Under the pieces are notes generated by a model that did no database searches, was not told where the DNA came from, and was given only the letters and a program-made list of their open reading frames with translations. DNA of 64,000 nt from Photobacterium sp. DA100. Lineage in GTDB: Bacteria; Pseudomonadota; Gammaproteobacteria; Enterobacterales; Vibrionaceae. Within the stretch, counting starts at the first letter, position 1. The number at the start of each line of letters is the position of its first letter. Shown piece after piece: positions 19,454 to 28,668 of the stretch. The DNA is taken from the NCBI RefSeq assembly GCF_029223585.1, contig NZ_CP119423.1:2356001-2420000 (forward strand), given 5' to 3'. Position numbers and translations under genes: made by a program.

Positions 19454-19720
19454 TTAGTCTTCAAACTCCCAGGGCATATCCGGTAAGGCATTCAAATTTT
19501 CACTGTATCGTTTCAAATCGAAGCTACCGCCATTTTTCGCAACATCAAACACTTCCACCGATAATGCGCAGGCAATCATCTCGATCGCCTCTTCTCTCGG
19601 TGTACCTGTCATCATCAGCCGCATCAGGGTTTCTTTAACCTTGATTGGGTTGCCTTCTTCCAGTTGGTTCTCTACCGTTTCGACCAGCATATCCCCGGTC
19701 ATGATTTCTTCATCTTGCAT
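19454..19720 (-). CDS. Small conserved-looking protein of unknown function
   Basis: 88 residues, acidic, largely helical, with VKETLMRLMMTGTPREEAIEMIACAL in the middle and a C-terminal LNALPDMPWEFED. I do not recognise the family. The start at 19720 (MQDEEIM) has GAGAAAGG upstream; the longer frame to 19756 has none. Its terminator was split by the IS element, so its transcripts may now run into the element. Confidence 0.65.
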   Translation of the reverse strand: MQDEEIMTGDMLVETVENQLEEGNPIKVKETLMRLMMTGTPREEAIEMIACALSVEVFDVAKNGGSFDLKRYSENLNALPDMPWEFED

Positions 19721-19833
19721 AACAATGCCTTTCTCTGGCCCTTTCTCTAGGCCCATTGACTAAAACTGAATTTCTTTGCCTAGCGTGCCAAGTTACTTCA
19801 AAAGACTTGGCTCGCTCACAAGCAAAGGCAAAA

Positions 19834-20484
19834 CTATGATGCAACGAGCCAGCTCGCTTGCTGCGCCTGTGCTTCAAGCAGGTTGTCGTAGCGGTAAGGC
19901 GTCAAGTCTTGGCCAACAGGGTGTAAATCATTGACCACAACCAGCCTAAGACCAGCCGTGTAAGCCGATTGCGCCCCTGTTTGGCTATCTTCGATCGCAA
20001 CAGCCTGGTTTTCCGCTATACCCAAGGTCCGGCAGGCTAATTGGTAAATCTCGGGGGCTGGCTTATTATTCTTGACATCTTCTCCACAGAAAACATGATC
20101 AAAATAATGCAACCACCCCAGATGAGCCAACATCCCCTCGACATAATTCCTCGGCGAACCCGTAACCACAGCTAATGGCCGCGCCCCATGCAGCGACTTG
20201 ATAAGCTCTAACGCCCCCTGCTTAGCAGGGATCCCTCTTTCTATAATAGCTTTGTAGGTCAGCCGTTCCATATCCGACACAACGGTCGCAGCGGTATGCG
20301 GTAGATTAGCAACCGAAGAAAAATGATTGGCGACAATTTCCCATGGCACGCCGGCAAAATCGACAAGAAAATCATGTGCTGATATGTCGATATTCAAACC
20401 CGAAAGGTATTGGCTCCAATTCTCAGCGTGGAAAATTTCTGAATCAACCAAAGTGCCATCAAAATCAAAACAAACTGCCTGCAT
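19834..20484 (-). CDS. HAD-superfamily phosphatase (beta-phosphoglucomutase/YqaB-like)
   Basis: Cytoplasmic hydrolase of 216 residues. Motif I is DFDGTLVDSE with the nucleophile Asp, motif II is VVTGSPRNYV, the lysine lies in KNNKPAPEIY, and motif IV is VAIEDSQTG. The alpha-helical cap between motifs I and II places it in subfamily I, which contains sugar phosphatases and beta-phosphoglucomutases. Substrate unknown. Confidence 0.85.
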   Translation of the reverse strand: MQAVCFDFDGTLVDSEIFHAENWSQYLSGLNIDISAHDFLVDFAGVPWEIVANHFSSVANLPHTAATVVSDMERLTYKAIIERGIPAKQGALELIKSLHGARPLAVVTGSPRNYVEGMLAHLGWLHYFDHVFCGEDVKNNKPAPEIYQLACRTLGIAENQAVAIEDSQTGAQSAYTAGLRLVVVNDLHPVGQDLTPYRYDNLLEAQAQQASWLVAS

Positions 20485-20583
20485 GGGCTTACTCCGCGAA
20501 CAACAAGACCGACATCTTACCCAGTTAAGCCCATCAAATCCAAGCCAAGTTTACTGACAGGCCCGCTTGGCAGGCTCTTTCAC

Positions 20584-23514
20584 TTACAACTGTGCTTCGA
20601 GGATTAAAATACAGCTTGCCAGCGGTACGGCCGGGCTATAAAAGAAACCTTGGACAAAATGGCAGTTCATTTCCCGTAAAATCTCCAGCTGCTTGCGCGT
20701 TTCGACCCCTTCGGCGACGACTTGTATCCCTAGCTTATGGCTTAAGTCGATAATCAAGGACACCAGCGTACGGTTATCCTGCTTATCGATCCCCTCGATA
20801 AAGCTGCGGTCGATTTTGATGATATTCGGCCTGAGCTCGACCACCGAGCTCAGTGATGAGTAGCCGGTCCCGAAATCATCAAGGGCGATCTCGATCCCCT
20901 TTTGTTTAAACGATGCAAGCAGTGACTGGATGTCACTACTTTCGCTAGAGGCTGTCGATTCGGTGATCTCTACAATGATGGACTTCAGCGGCAGGGCATA
21001 AGATTCAATGGTATCCCAAATGGGCGGTAGGCCATTGCTACTGATAAATTCCTTGACCGAACGGTTGATGCTGATACTCACATCAGCAAAACCGGCCAGG
21101 TGTAACTGTTTCAGATCATGGCACACCTGGTGTAAAACAAAATCTCCCAACGATCTTATCAAGCCATAGCGCTCTGCAACGGGAATAAACTCGGCCGGAG
21201 AAATATTGCCCTCAACCTCGTCCGTCCACCTCACCAAGGCTTCAAAGCGACTAATCTTCCCTGTACGAGCATCCACAACCGGTTGGTAATAGACGGTCAG
21301 CAATTCATCGGAGATCGCCTTCTTGAGCCGATCGCGCATTTTCAACTTGTCGATATAATCCGACTGTAATGCGCCATCATACTGGCAGACCCCATTTCGT
21401 CCCTGCCCCTTCATGTTGTACATGGCATAGTCGGCGTTCTTTAGCAGTTCGGTATGTGTTTCCCCACTTTCTGGATACGTCGAAATACCAATACTGACAG
21501 TGGTATTGACCTCAATATCATCTAGTACAAAGGCTTCTGCCACACTATCAACAACCCGTTGCCCCCACACTCTTGCCGCTCCGGACGTCGTTTCTGGCAA
21601 CAGGACACAAAATTCATCACCACCATAGCGGCAGATATCATCGGCAACCGGCAACTCCCGCTTGAGGCAACTGGCAATATGAACCAATACCTTATCGCCA
21701 AAGTCATGGCCATATAGATCATTGAGCGACTTGAAGTCATCCATATCAATAAACAGCAACGAAAACGCCTGGCCACGCTTGTCGTCAATGGATGCGATAT
21801 GCTGTTTCACCCTTTTCACGAAACTTCGGCGGTTCACAAGACCGGTCAGCGGATCCTTGTAGGCAAAGAAGGTCAGTTGCTCTTCCGCTTTCTTCCAATG
21901 GCTAATATCGCGGAACACCGCCACGTAATTAATGATCTCTTCATTGTCGTCACGGATCACATTGATCGAAATTTCTTCCGGGTAGATCTCGCCATTTTTG
22001 CGCCGATTCCACACTTCGCCTTTCCAATGACCATAATGGTTCAGGTTATGCCACAGGAACTGATAGTATTTGTCGTCATGGATCCCTGATGACAAGACAT
22101 TGGGCGACAGGCCTAGCAGCTCTTTTTCCCGGTACCCCGTCGTTTCTTCGAATGCGCGATTGACCGAAATAATTTTGTTGTCTTTATCTGTGATCAAGAT
22201 ACATTCTGACGTATTATCAAAAACCACCTGCGCACGATCCAGCTGACGCTTGGCTTCCACCGAATGAGTGATATCCCGCTGAATACCCGCGACTTTCGTT
22301 GGCCTACCATTTTCATCTCGGGCAACAATACTGCCTTTTACCGTTAGCCAGCATTCATTACCGTCAAGGGCTATCCGGCTACTCGGCTTAACCCGAAACT
22401 CAAACTGAAATACCGAGGCATGTTGCTGCTGGATAAAGCGGTCGAAATAATCAATCCCTTCTTTCCTGTCCTCCTCAACAATGCAAGATAGCCAGGTTTC
22501 GAGATCATCACCCGCTACTGGTTTCTCTCGGCCTAATATGTGCCAGAATTTGGCAGATGTCGCAAATTCATTGCGCTCAAGATCAAACTCCCAAATCCCT
22601 TCTTCTACGGAATTGAACGTCGTTGTAAGCTGGCGGGAGGCTTTGTTCAATTTAGCTGAGATTTGATAGACATCCGTTACATCATGAACCGTACCGCGTA
22701 TCTCTACCGCCTTACCATTGCTGTCACGCAACACTTCAGCTCGCTTGCGCAGATACCTAATACTGCCATCCCGTAGCAGTACCCGGTGTACCAGGTTGTA
22801 ATTGACGCCGTCACTTTCAATTGAACGGTGAAGGGTATCGAGCACCCATTCACGATCTTCTGGATGGATTAACTCTGACAGCAATGACAGTGTCGGTTTG
22901 ACAGATTCATCTTTAAAATCATAAATCCGATAAACTTCTTTACTCCACTCGAAGTGCTGCTCTTGAAGCTTCCAAACCCAGCTACCTACCTTTGCGACTC
23001 GCTGCCCTTCCTCTAGCTGCCACCGTAATTTCACCTGGCGCTGCAATAGGGCTTCATAGCCGACCTCTTGGCCGAGGTAGGTTAAAAACGTATCGCAATA
23101 CGCCTGTAGCGCATCCATGCAATTGAAGGGATTTTGAAATAGGCAAGAGAGCACACCAACCAATTGACGATTGCGTGCAAACAGGGGAATACCAATATAG
23201 GTTGCGGCCAATCCAGCATGCCGGTGTGAATAGCGAGGATATTGTTTTTTTAAAGTCTCAGAGACAATAAAGAGAGTCCCCTGCTTGACGACTTCAGCTT
23301 CAGGCACTTCCGCGAAGGAGAGATAACTTGGTTCGCCAAATTTACCTTGATAGCAAGTCGAAAGGATCTCTAGCCCCTCACTATCATCGCTTACCGAGCC
23401 AATAATGACATTATCGACAGCAAAAGCTTCATACAAACTCTTGCCGACAGCCTCAAACAGCTCTTTACCGCTCAGTTGCTCAAACGTAGTTGATTTTTTG
23501 TAATCCATTAGCAT
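20584..23514 (-). CDS. GAF-PAS-GGDEF-EAL cyclic-di-GMP signalling protein
   Basis: Large cytoplasmic sensor (about 976 residues from 23514). A GAF-like N-terminal domain is followed by several PAS/PAC modules, a GGDEF domain with intact RYGGDEFCVLLP, and an EAL domain with intact FEALVRW, DDFGTGYSSLSS and EGVETRKQL. Both catalytic signatures look complete, so it could make or break c-di-GMP. It has no membrane helices in the supported frame. The start is uncertain: the frame is open to 23649, but residues before MLMDYKKS look non-coding. It is probably a single gene. Confidence 0.88.
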   Translation of the reverse strand: MLMDYKKSTTFEQLSGKELFEAVGKSLYEAFAVDNVIIGSVSDDSEGLEILSTCYQGKFGEPSYLSFAEVPEAEVVKQGTLFIVSETLKKQYPRYSHRHAGLAATYIGIPLFARNRQLVGVLSCLFQNPFNCMDALQAYCDTFLTYLGQEVGYEALLQRQVKLRWQLEEGQRVAKVGSWVWKLQEQHFEWSKEVYRIYDFKDESVKPTLSLLSELIHPEDREWVLDTLHRSIESDGVNYNLVHRVLLRDGSIRYLRKRAEVLRDSNGKAVEIRGTVHDVTDVYQISAKLNKASRQLTTTFNSVEEGIWEFDLERNEFATSAKFWHILGREKPVAGDDLETWLSCIVEEDRKEGIDYFDRFIQQQHASVFQFEFRVKPSSRIALDGNECWLTVKGSIVARDENGRPTKVAGIQRDITHSVEAKRQLDRAQVVFDNTSECILITDKDNKIISVNRAFEETTGYREKELLGLSPNVLSSGIHDDKYYQFLWHNLNHYGHWKGEVWNRRKNGEIYPEEISINVIRDDNEEIINYVAVFRDISHWKKAEEQLTFFAYKDPLTGLVNRRSFVKRVKQHIASIDDKRGQAFSLLFIDMDDFKSLNDLYGHDFGDKVLVHIASCLKRELPVADDICRYGGDEFCVLLPETTSGAARVWGQRVVDSVAEAFVLDDIEVNTTVSIGISTYPESGETHTELLKNADYAMYNMKGQGRNGVCQYDGALQSDYIDKLKMRDRLKKAISDELLTVYYQPVVDARTGKISRFEALVRWTDEVEGNISPAEFIPVAERYGLIRSLGDFVLHQVCHDLKQLHLAGFADVSISINRSVKEFISSNGLPPIWDTIESYALPLKSIIVEITESTASSESSDIQSLLASFKQKGIEIALDDFGTGYSSLSSVVELRPNIIKIDRSFIEGIDKQDNRTLVSLIIDLSHKLGIQVVAEGVETRKQLEILREMNCHFVQGFFYSPAVPLASCILILEAQL

Positions 23515-23779
23515 ATCAATTATCACCAACGGAAACTTCAAAAGCTTGTTTGGTAATAATACTATCACTTCACCCGCTGCGACTTTACCGCATGACTTTA
23601 ACAGATAAAAGCAAAGGTTCGCATTCACAAAAGCGATATAACAAAACATTGATTAGTATCACCCCTGCGGAATATTTGCGTTTACATAACATGCAAATTA
23701 GGGTGCATACTCAGTCTGGAACAAGAACATGGCGTTAACCCCTTATACCTTTGATAGGGGCAATTCAGCCACAAGTAAA

Positions 23780-23807
23780 TGGCCGAAGTGAATTGTCACT
23801 TCGGCCA
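23780..23807 (-). terminator. Terminator after the large secreted protein gene
   Basis: 12-bp stem TGGCCGAAGTGA / TCACTTCGGCCA with a 4-nt loop, followed on the minus strand by a T-rich stretch. Confidence 0.8.
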
Positions 23808-23831
23808 TTGCTCAACACTCAATTCCAACTG

Positions 23832-26800
23832 TTATCGGCACATGTAGCCTGACATATAGGTATCGAGATCCCGGACCAGGTTGTTGGCATCCCAACTACT
23901 CCAACGGCTTGGTTGATAGCCATAGCTGCTGTATCCAGACTGCTCGAGCATAGAATGGCTCTTCTGCATGGCTGTCTCTGCCTGCTGGCAGCTCGTTAGC
24001 CCATATTGCTCATGCAGTTTGGCGCTGAACAACTTAGCGGCCAAATAATCAGCACTGCCAAATGAAGCATATTTATCCAGTACCTCCGTGGCTTCTTCGC
24101 AAGTATCTACGTGGTACCCACCGAGCATATAGGTATGCGTCTCTAAGTCCTCGCTGGTCAGGTAACCACCATAGATAGGCTTATCGTAACAAGCCACCGG
24201 CTCTGTTTTCTTAACCTGCCTATTATCCACCTGGAAGAACAAGGTTTGCCCTGGTTTCACCATAAAGTTCACACACAGTGACATATCCTCGTAGATAGAT
24301 TGCATATTTCCATAATCAGGGTTGAACAACTTGCTGACTTTGAGGTAGTAATCAATCGGTGCGTCATTGCTGCTGTTTTCAAATCTCAGCTTTTCATCAA
24401 CATAATAATCGCCGTTGATATCTACCATCCAGAATGACTGCCATCCGTAGGGAATGTCCACTTCACATAAGGTGTACTTCTCGTAAGGTGTCAGCTTAAT
24501 TCCATCAAAGTCAAACATATTTGGCGGTGTAACGATATATGTATTCACGCCTGGGCCAGACAAAGTAAACTTCCACTCGTCGTCCGTTGCATAACCGTTA
24601 GTCAGTTTCTTCACCTTCACCATACCATTCTCACGATTGGTGTAAGTACACTCGACCGTCTCGCCGGGATCCAAGACGATATCGGCCTGCCGAGCCAATG
24701 TATTGGTTTGGGTATTTACCATTTCAGACTCGGTGCAAACCAGATCAATGAGAATGAAGTCTGGCGCAGGGTCGTATTCAGTGACTCGATAACTGCCAGG
24801 AATCACATTTTCAAACACTTTGCTCTGACCATGATCGAGAATGAAATCATCACTGCCCTCGATATTTTGCGAGAAGCTAAAACCGGTGCCATATTTCGGC
24901 TTGGTTAGCTTGTGAATGATAATAGTCCCAAGCTTCTTATTGGTAAACGAGCACTGTTTAGTCGTTCCCTCATCCTCAGGCAGTGTCACCGTGAACTCAC
25001 AACCGGAACTTGCAGTTTGCACCCAACCTTCGCGGACCGTCTCAGTAACTGTATAGTCCCCGGCGACTAGTTCAAAATCACCGTCCTGCCCCTGGAAAAC
25101 CTCATAGGCGCCAGGTGTAGAGTCACTGGTAACCAGCACAATACCATTCGCTCCGGTATTCGGGCCTCTCAGCGTCATCGTCCAGCCATTTTCCTCGCCA
25201 GCTGGCATGGTGATCTTATCAACAGCGGCGAGCACCGGTGCCGGCGGCTCTGGTTCAACCAATACAAATGCCAGCTGACCTGAGCAATCGTACAGCGTTG
25301 GTTCAGCCGGGAGCGTCAAATCAACCATTTTGACCGTTTCGCCAACCAAGGTGCCACAACTGGTTACCTCTGCGGTATAGACGTCCGGAGCGATATCATC
25401 AATGGTCTGTGTAATATCATTGTTTGAGCTGTTGAAGTCATAGGTTAGCGTCTCGATCAGCTCATTCGATGAGTTTTTCACTTCCACTGTACACTGCAAG
25501 GTATTTGGCGCAACTAGGGCAGGCACCGCCAATCGAACATCGAGGTCGACTAAAATCGAGCTGGTCACAGTGACTTGCACCGGTGACTGCTCAGTCCCAC
25601 TCTCAACCATGGTACCATCCGAGGCTGTTAGCAGTGCCCAGTCCGCCAGAGTGCCGGTTGTGCTGGTAACCGCCGCTGCCGAAATCGTTTTGGTAAATTC
25701 AACAAAACCAACAGCACAACCGTTTGGATCGGTACACTCACCCGGTTGCTGCGTCTCTGATGTCCACACCAGATCGGGATCAGCCGGTGTCAGTGGAGTA
25801 TTTAATTGATAACTCCCTGAAAAAGTACCAGTCGCTCCCGTTACTTGAGAGACAAAATAGCTCAGCCCCGTACCAGTCAACCGCTCGGTATCTGATACTG
25901 TTGCAGTCGTCAGCTCCCCACTCACCTGCTGGATACCAGCACCATCCTGGACCAAATCAAATTGTGTGGTTAACGGCTGGCCAGGAAAGGCAGGGACACC
26001 CGCTAACGCGGGATCTTTGAAGGTCGCTGTCGCGACATCATTCAAACCGGATACACCCAACGGCGCTTCAAACGTGTGGGTAACGAACACTTCAGAATTG
26101 GCTGGGACAGACACCCCATTGAAGGTAGCAACATCTAGTGATTCTTCACCCGCGCCAATATCACCAAGGATCTCATCCGTGATATCTACCACCACCTCTC
26201 TTGAAATATTGTTGGCGACATAAATGTTAGTCACCACACGAACTGCATCCCCCGATGTCGGTATCACACTCCACTCAACACGAATGGTGGCTTCAGCGCT
26301 GTTATCCTGAGAAGTGTCGCAGGTATTGCCAAGGTTCAGCGTAGTTGGCGTCGCCTGCTTAGTCATATTCCAAACAATACCGTCGCCTACAGTGGCCGTC
26401 ATGTCTTTGCGAACACCAAAAGCTTGGCTCGCATCGACATCAATGGTTATCGTTCTTCTGCCTTGCTGGAAGCCTTCCTGTTCAAAAACATACGCTTGCA
26501 GTGAAGAACCCGGAAATTGACTGGCTCCGATTGCCAGCCGGTTCGCCCAGTCAATGACACAGGTGGTATTTGGGCCCTGAGATATTCTCAGTTCGCGGTA
26601 GATAACATCATCGGCACCGCCATTCACCTGATCGGTCACAACAGGCGCGCCAACGCTGATTAAGGTACAGCTTGCATCGGAAAAGTCATTGTCGAGACCA
26701 CCTCCGATGATCTGGACATCAACAATCTGATCGTAGCCAGCATTGCCATTATCTTGGTTGTCAGCCGCCACCCTAATGTCATATGTTACGACTCCAGCAC

Positions 26801-27122
26801 TATCGCCGTTTTCCGCTATCAAGCGAAAAGGAACCAGATCCAGTTCATCCCAGCCTTTTCCCAAATTACCTGAGGTATAAGGAGTATCAGCCCCTCCTAA
26901 GGTATTCGGATCCTGACAGGTATAATTGCCATCATCGTTAGGTAGACTATTTCTGTCAGCGAGCAATGTCGGATCACCGTCATTCCGACAGCCTTCAAAG
27001 GTAAACTGTACCGTATTAGGTGCCGGGTCAAAGGCCTTTACAGGTAATGCTGCTAACCCCGTCAATAATATGATTCCCCATAAAGCATGCCGCTTTATTA
27101 GGCAAAAAATATCAAACGTCAT
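23832..27122 (-). CDS. Large secreted protein with prealbumin-like beta-domains
   Basis: 1096 residues with a Sec signal peptide (about 1-30, ending PVKA). The middle and later parts contain at least three repeated beta-sandwich modules of the prealbumin-like/SpaA type, recognisable by endings such as GDYTVTETVREGW, GSYRVTEYDPAPDF and VECTYTNRENGMVKVKKLT. The N-terminal half resembles DUF11-like repeat proteins (VDVQIIGGG, VEWSVIPTSGD). The last 90 residues are Ser/Tyr/Gln-rich with cysteines and no sorting signal I can identify. Surface or matrix protein is my inference; the function is unknown. It is flanked by its own terminator. Confidence 0.72.
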   Translation of the reverse strand: MTFDIFCLIKRHALWGIILLTGLAALPVKAFDPAPNTVQFTFEGCRNDGDPTLLADRNSLPNDDGNYTCQDPNTLGGADTPYTSGNLGKGWDELDLVPFRLIAENGDSAGVVTYDIRVAADNQDNGNAGYDQIVDVQIIGGGLDNDFSDASCTLISVGAPVVTDQVNGGADDVIYRELRISQGPNTTCVIDWANRLAIGASQFPGSSLQAYVFEQEGFQQGRRTITIDVDASQAFGVRKDMTATVGDGIVWNMTKQATPTTLNLGNTCDTSQDNSAEATIRVEWSVIPTSGDAVRVVTNIYVANNISREVVVDITDEILGDIGAGEESLDVATFNGVSVPANSEVFVTHTFEAPLGVSGLNDVATATFKDPALAGVPAFPGQPLTTQFDLVQDGAGIQQVSGELTTATVSDTERLTGTGLSYFVSQVTGATGTFSGSYQLNTPLTPADPDLVWTSETQQPGECTDPNGCAVGFVEFTKTISAAAVTSTTGTLADWALLTASDGTMVESGTEQSPVQVTVTSSILVDLDVRLAVPALVAPNTLQCTVEVKNSSNELIETLTYDFNSSNNDITQTIDDIAPDVYTAEVTSCGTLVGETVKMVDLTLPAEPTLYDCSGQLAFVLVEPEPPAPVLAAVDKITMPAGEENGWTMTLRGPNTGANGIVLVTSDSTPGAYEVFQGQDGDFELVAGDYTVTETVREGWVQTASSGCEFTVTLPEDEGTTKQCSFTNKKLGTIIIHKLTKPKYGTGFSFSQNIEGSDDFILDHGQSKVFENVIPGSYRVTEYDPAPDFILIDLVCTESEMVNTQTNTLARQADIVLDPGETVECTYTNRENGMVKVKKLTNGYATDDEWKFTLSGPGVNTYIVTPPNMFDFDGIKLTPYEKYTLCEVDIPYGWQSFWMVDINGDYYVDEKLRFENSSNDAPIDYYLKVSKLFNPDYGNMQSIYEDMSLCVNFMVKPGQTLFFQVDNRQVKKTEPVACYDKPIYGGYLTSEDLETHTYMLGGYHVDTCEEATEVLDKYASFGSADYLAAKLFSAKLHEQYGLTSCQQAETAMQKSHSMLEQSGYSSYGYQPSRWSSWDANNLVRDLDTYMSGYMCR

Positions 27123-27851
27123 AAACCTAACCTTCTATTGTTATGCTGTAGCCAGTTATCATTTAGATGGAACAAACCAGAATCTTCCAACTGTTACTAC
27201 AAAATTTAGTTAGGTGTTTTTGGGAAAACTGGCTAATTGCGGGAGATTACTCATTATGAGTCGCGTTATTAGGGATGAGAACGAAAAACCCGTCAACGCT
27301 ACCGGGTTTAACTAAGACAATGACAAAAGACAGTTAACTTGCCGGCTCAATAGTTCCGTTAAAGGTTTCCAACAAGCAATCCTTGACTGGCTGGGAGTGG
27401 AAGATACTTACAATTTTATGATAAGAGTCCCGTAGTCACCACGTGATTCATAGTAATAATCGTCGCCCCAATTTTGATAGAAGACACCTCTTGCTCACCA
27501 TAATCAGTCAGACCGTACAGTACAATACCGCTATTATCCTTCATTTCAGATTGAAATGGTCTTTCAGGGTTGTTCCTTGCTCTCAAGCCCGAACTGAAGC
27601 TCTACCGGTCGCCAACGGTGGAAACAAGATAGAAACGGAAAAAGTCGCAACCGAAAACCAGCGCCGCCATTACCCGTCCAAAATATGGCTGAACTAACTC
27701 GACATGCTCAAGCTTTTGCGCTGTCCCTTTACATCAAGAATTCGACCACTTTTAATTGCTTGAGCTTGACGAGAGGTATTCATATGACAGTCTTTATAGC
27801 TAGCCTATCACTATCTGCAGATTGTTTGACATCAGATAGAACGGTGTGCAC
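27123..27851. other. 729-bp region without a supported gene
   Basis: Contains a hairpin near 27284-27311 (AAACCCG / CGGGTTT) and a stretch where both strands are open for about 80 codons (plus 27443-27697; minus 27416-27670 with one TAG). Neither product is one I recognise. Confidence 0.4.
27416..27670 (-). pseudogene. Possible decayed small ORF with one in-frame stop
   Basis: Reads MAALVFGCDFFRFYLVSTVG, then TAG at codon 23, then 61 further protein-like codons including NNPERPFQSEMKDN and IVLYGLTDYGEQE. It overlaps an equally open plus-strand frame, so only one of them, or neither, was ever a gene. Confidence 0.25.
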
Positions 27852-27880
27852 AAAAGCCCCCAGCTCTTCGACAGGGGCTT
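27852..27880 (-). terminator. Terminator after the short-chain dehydrogenase gene
   Basis: AAGCCCC pairs with GGGGCTT. On the minus strand TTTTG follows. Confidence 0.75.
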
Positions 27881-27891
27881 CACTCAGTGAG

Positions 27892-28569
27892 TTACTCTAA
27901 TTCAACCGGCGGCCTAAACACCATTTCATGCATCACCACATCCTGTGGCAACTCGAGCAACGCAGAAATAGTCTGCGCAACACTTTCCGGCTGCATATAC
28001 TGCGGTCGTTCAGTTTCCCTGAAGTTAGTGTCTGTCCCGCCGGGGAACAGTGAAGTAACCTTGATCCCGTGTGGTTGAGCCTCTTTCATCAATATCGCAC
28101 TGAATCCTGCCAACCCTTGTTTCATTGCCGTATAAACAGCCATGGTTTCATTTGAACGCTTAGCAACAGTACTGAGCACATTGATGATTTGGCCAGACCT
28201 TGCAGGTTTCATGACTTTCAATGCTTCGCGGCTCAATAAGGCCGGTGCTCGCAAGTTGACAGCGTATTGGTAGTCAAACTCTTCGAGGGTGAATTCATCA
28301 ATACCACATTTGCGAGAATTCATTCCGGCATTATTGATCAATACATCTACCCCGCCGAGCTTCTCAACTGCCTGTTCGAACAATGCCACAGCTTGCTCAG
28401 GATCACTCAAATCAGCCGCGATAATATGACAACCCGTCAGTGCCGCCAACTCCTCTAACTTGGCACAATTCCGACCAGTGGCAACAACACTATACCCTTT
28501 CATGCATAATTGTTGTGCCAACGCGTAACCAATCCCACTCGTTGCCCCTGTTACCAATATCCGTTTCAT
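27892..28569 (-). CDS. Short-chain dehydrogenase/reductase
   Basis: NAD(P)-dependent oxidoreductase of 225 residues with the Rossmann motif TGATSGIG, NNAG in strand 4 and the catalytic YTAMK. The serine position reads INVLSTVA. It lies 100 bp downstream of the sulfatase on the same strand and probably belongs to the SSS-sulfatase transcript. An oxidoreductase in such an operon could act on the released sugar, but nothing in the sequence identifies the substrate. Confidence 0.85.
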   Translation of the reverse strand: MKRILVTGATSGIGYALAQQLCMKGYSVVATGRNCAKLEELAALTGCHIIAADLSDPEQAVALFEQAVEKLGGVDVLINNAGMNSRKCGIDEFTLEEFDYQYAVNLRAPALLSREALKVMKPARSGQIINVLSTVAKRSNETMAVYTAMKQGLAGFSAILMKEAQPHGIKVTSLFPGGTDTNFRETERPQYMQPESVAQTISALLELPQDVVMHEMVFRPPVELE

Positions 28570-28668
28570 TTTATCCCTAATTAATAGACATCAATATCAA
28601 CCAGTTTGTCATACTTTATAAGCTAACCATATGGTTTTATCTGTCTCGGTTAATTACGCAAAGCAGAA

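Noticed and set aside
27443..27697. Plus-strand 84-codon frame as a gene
   Set aside because: No ribosome site or recognised family, and an opposing frame is equally open, so it is noted only as ambiguous.
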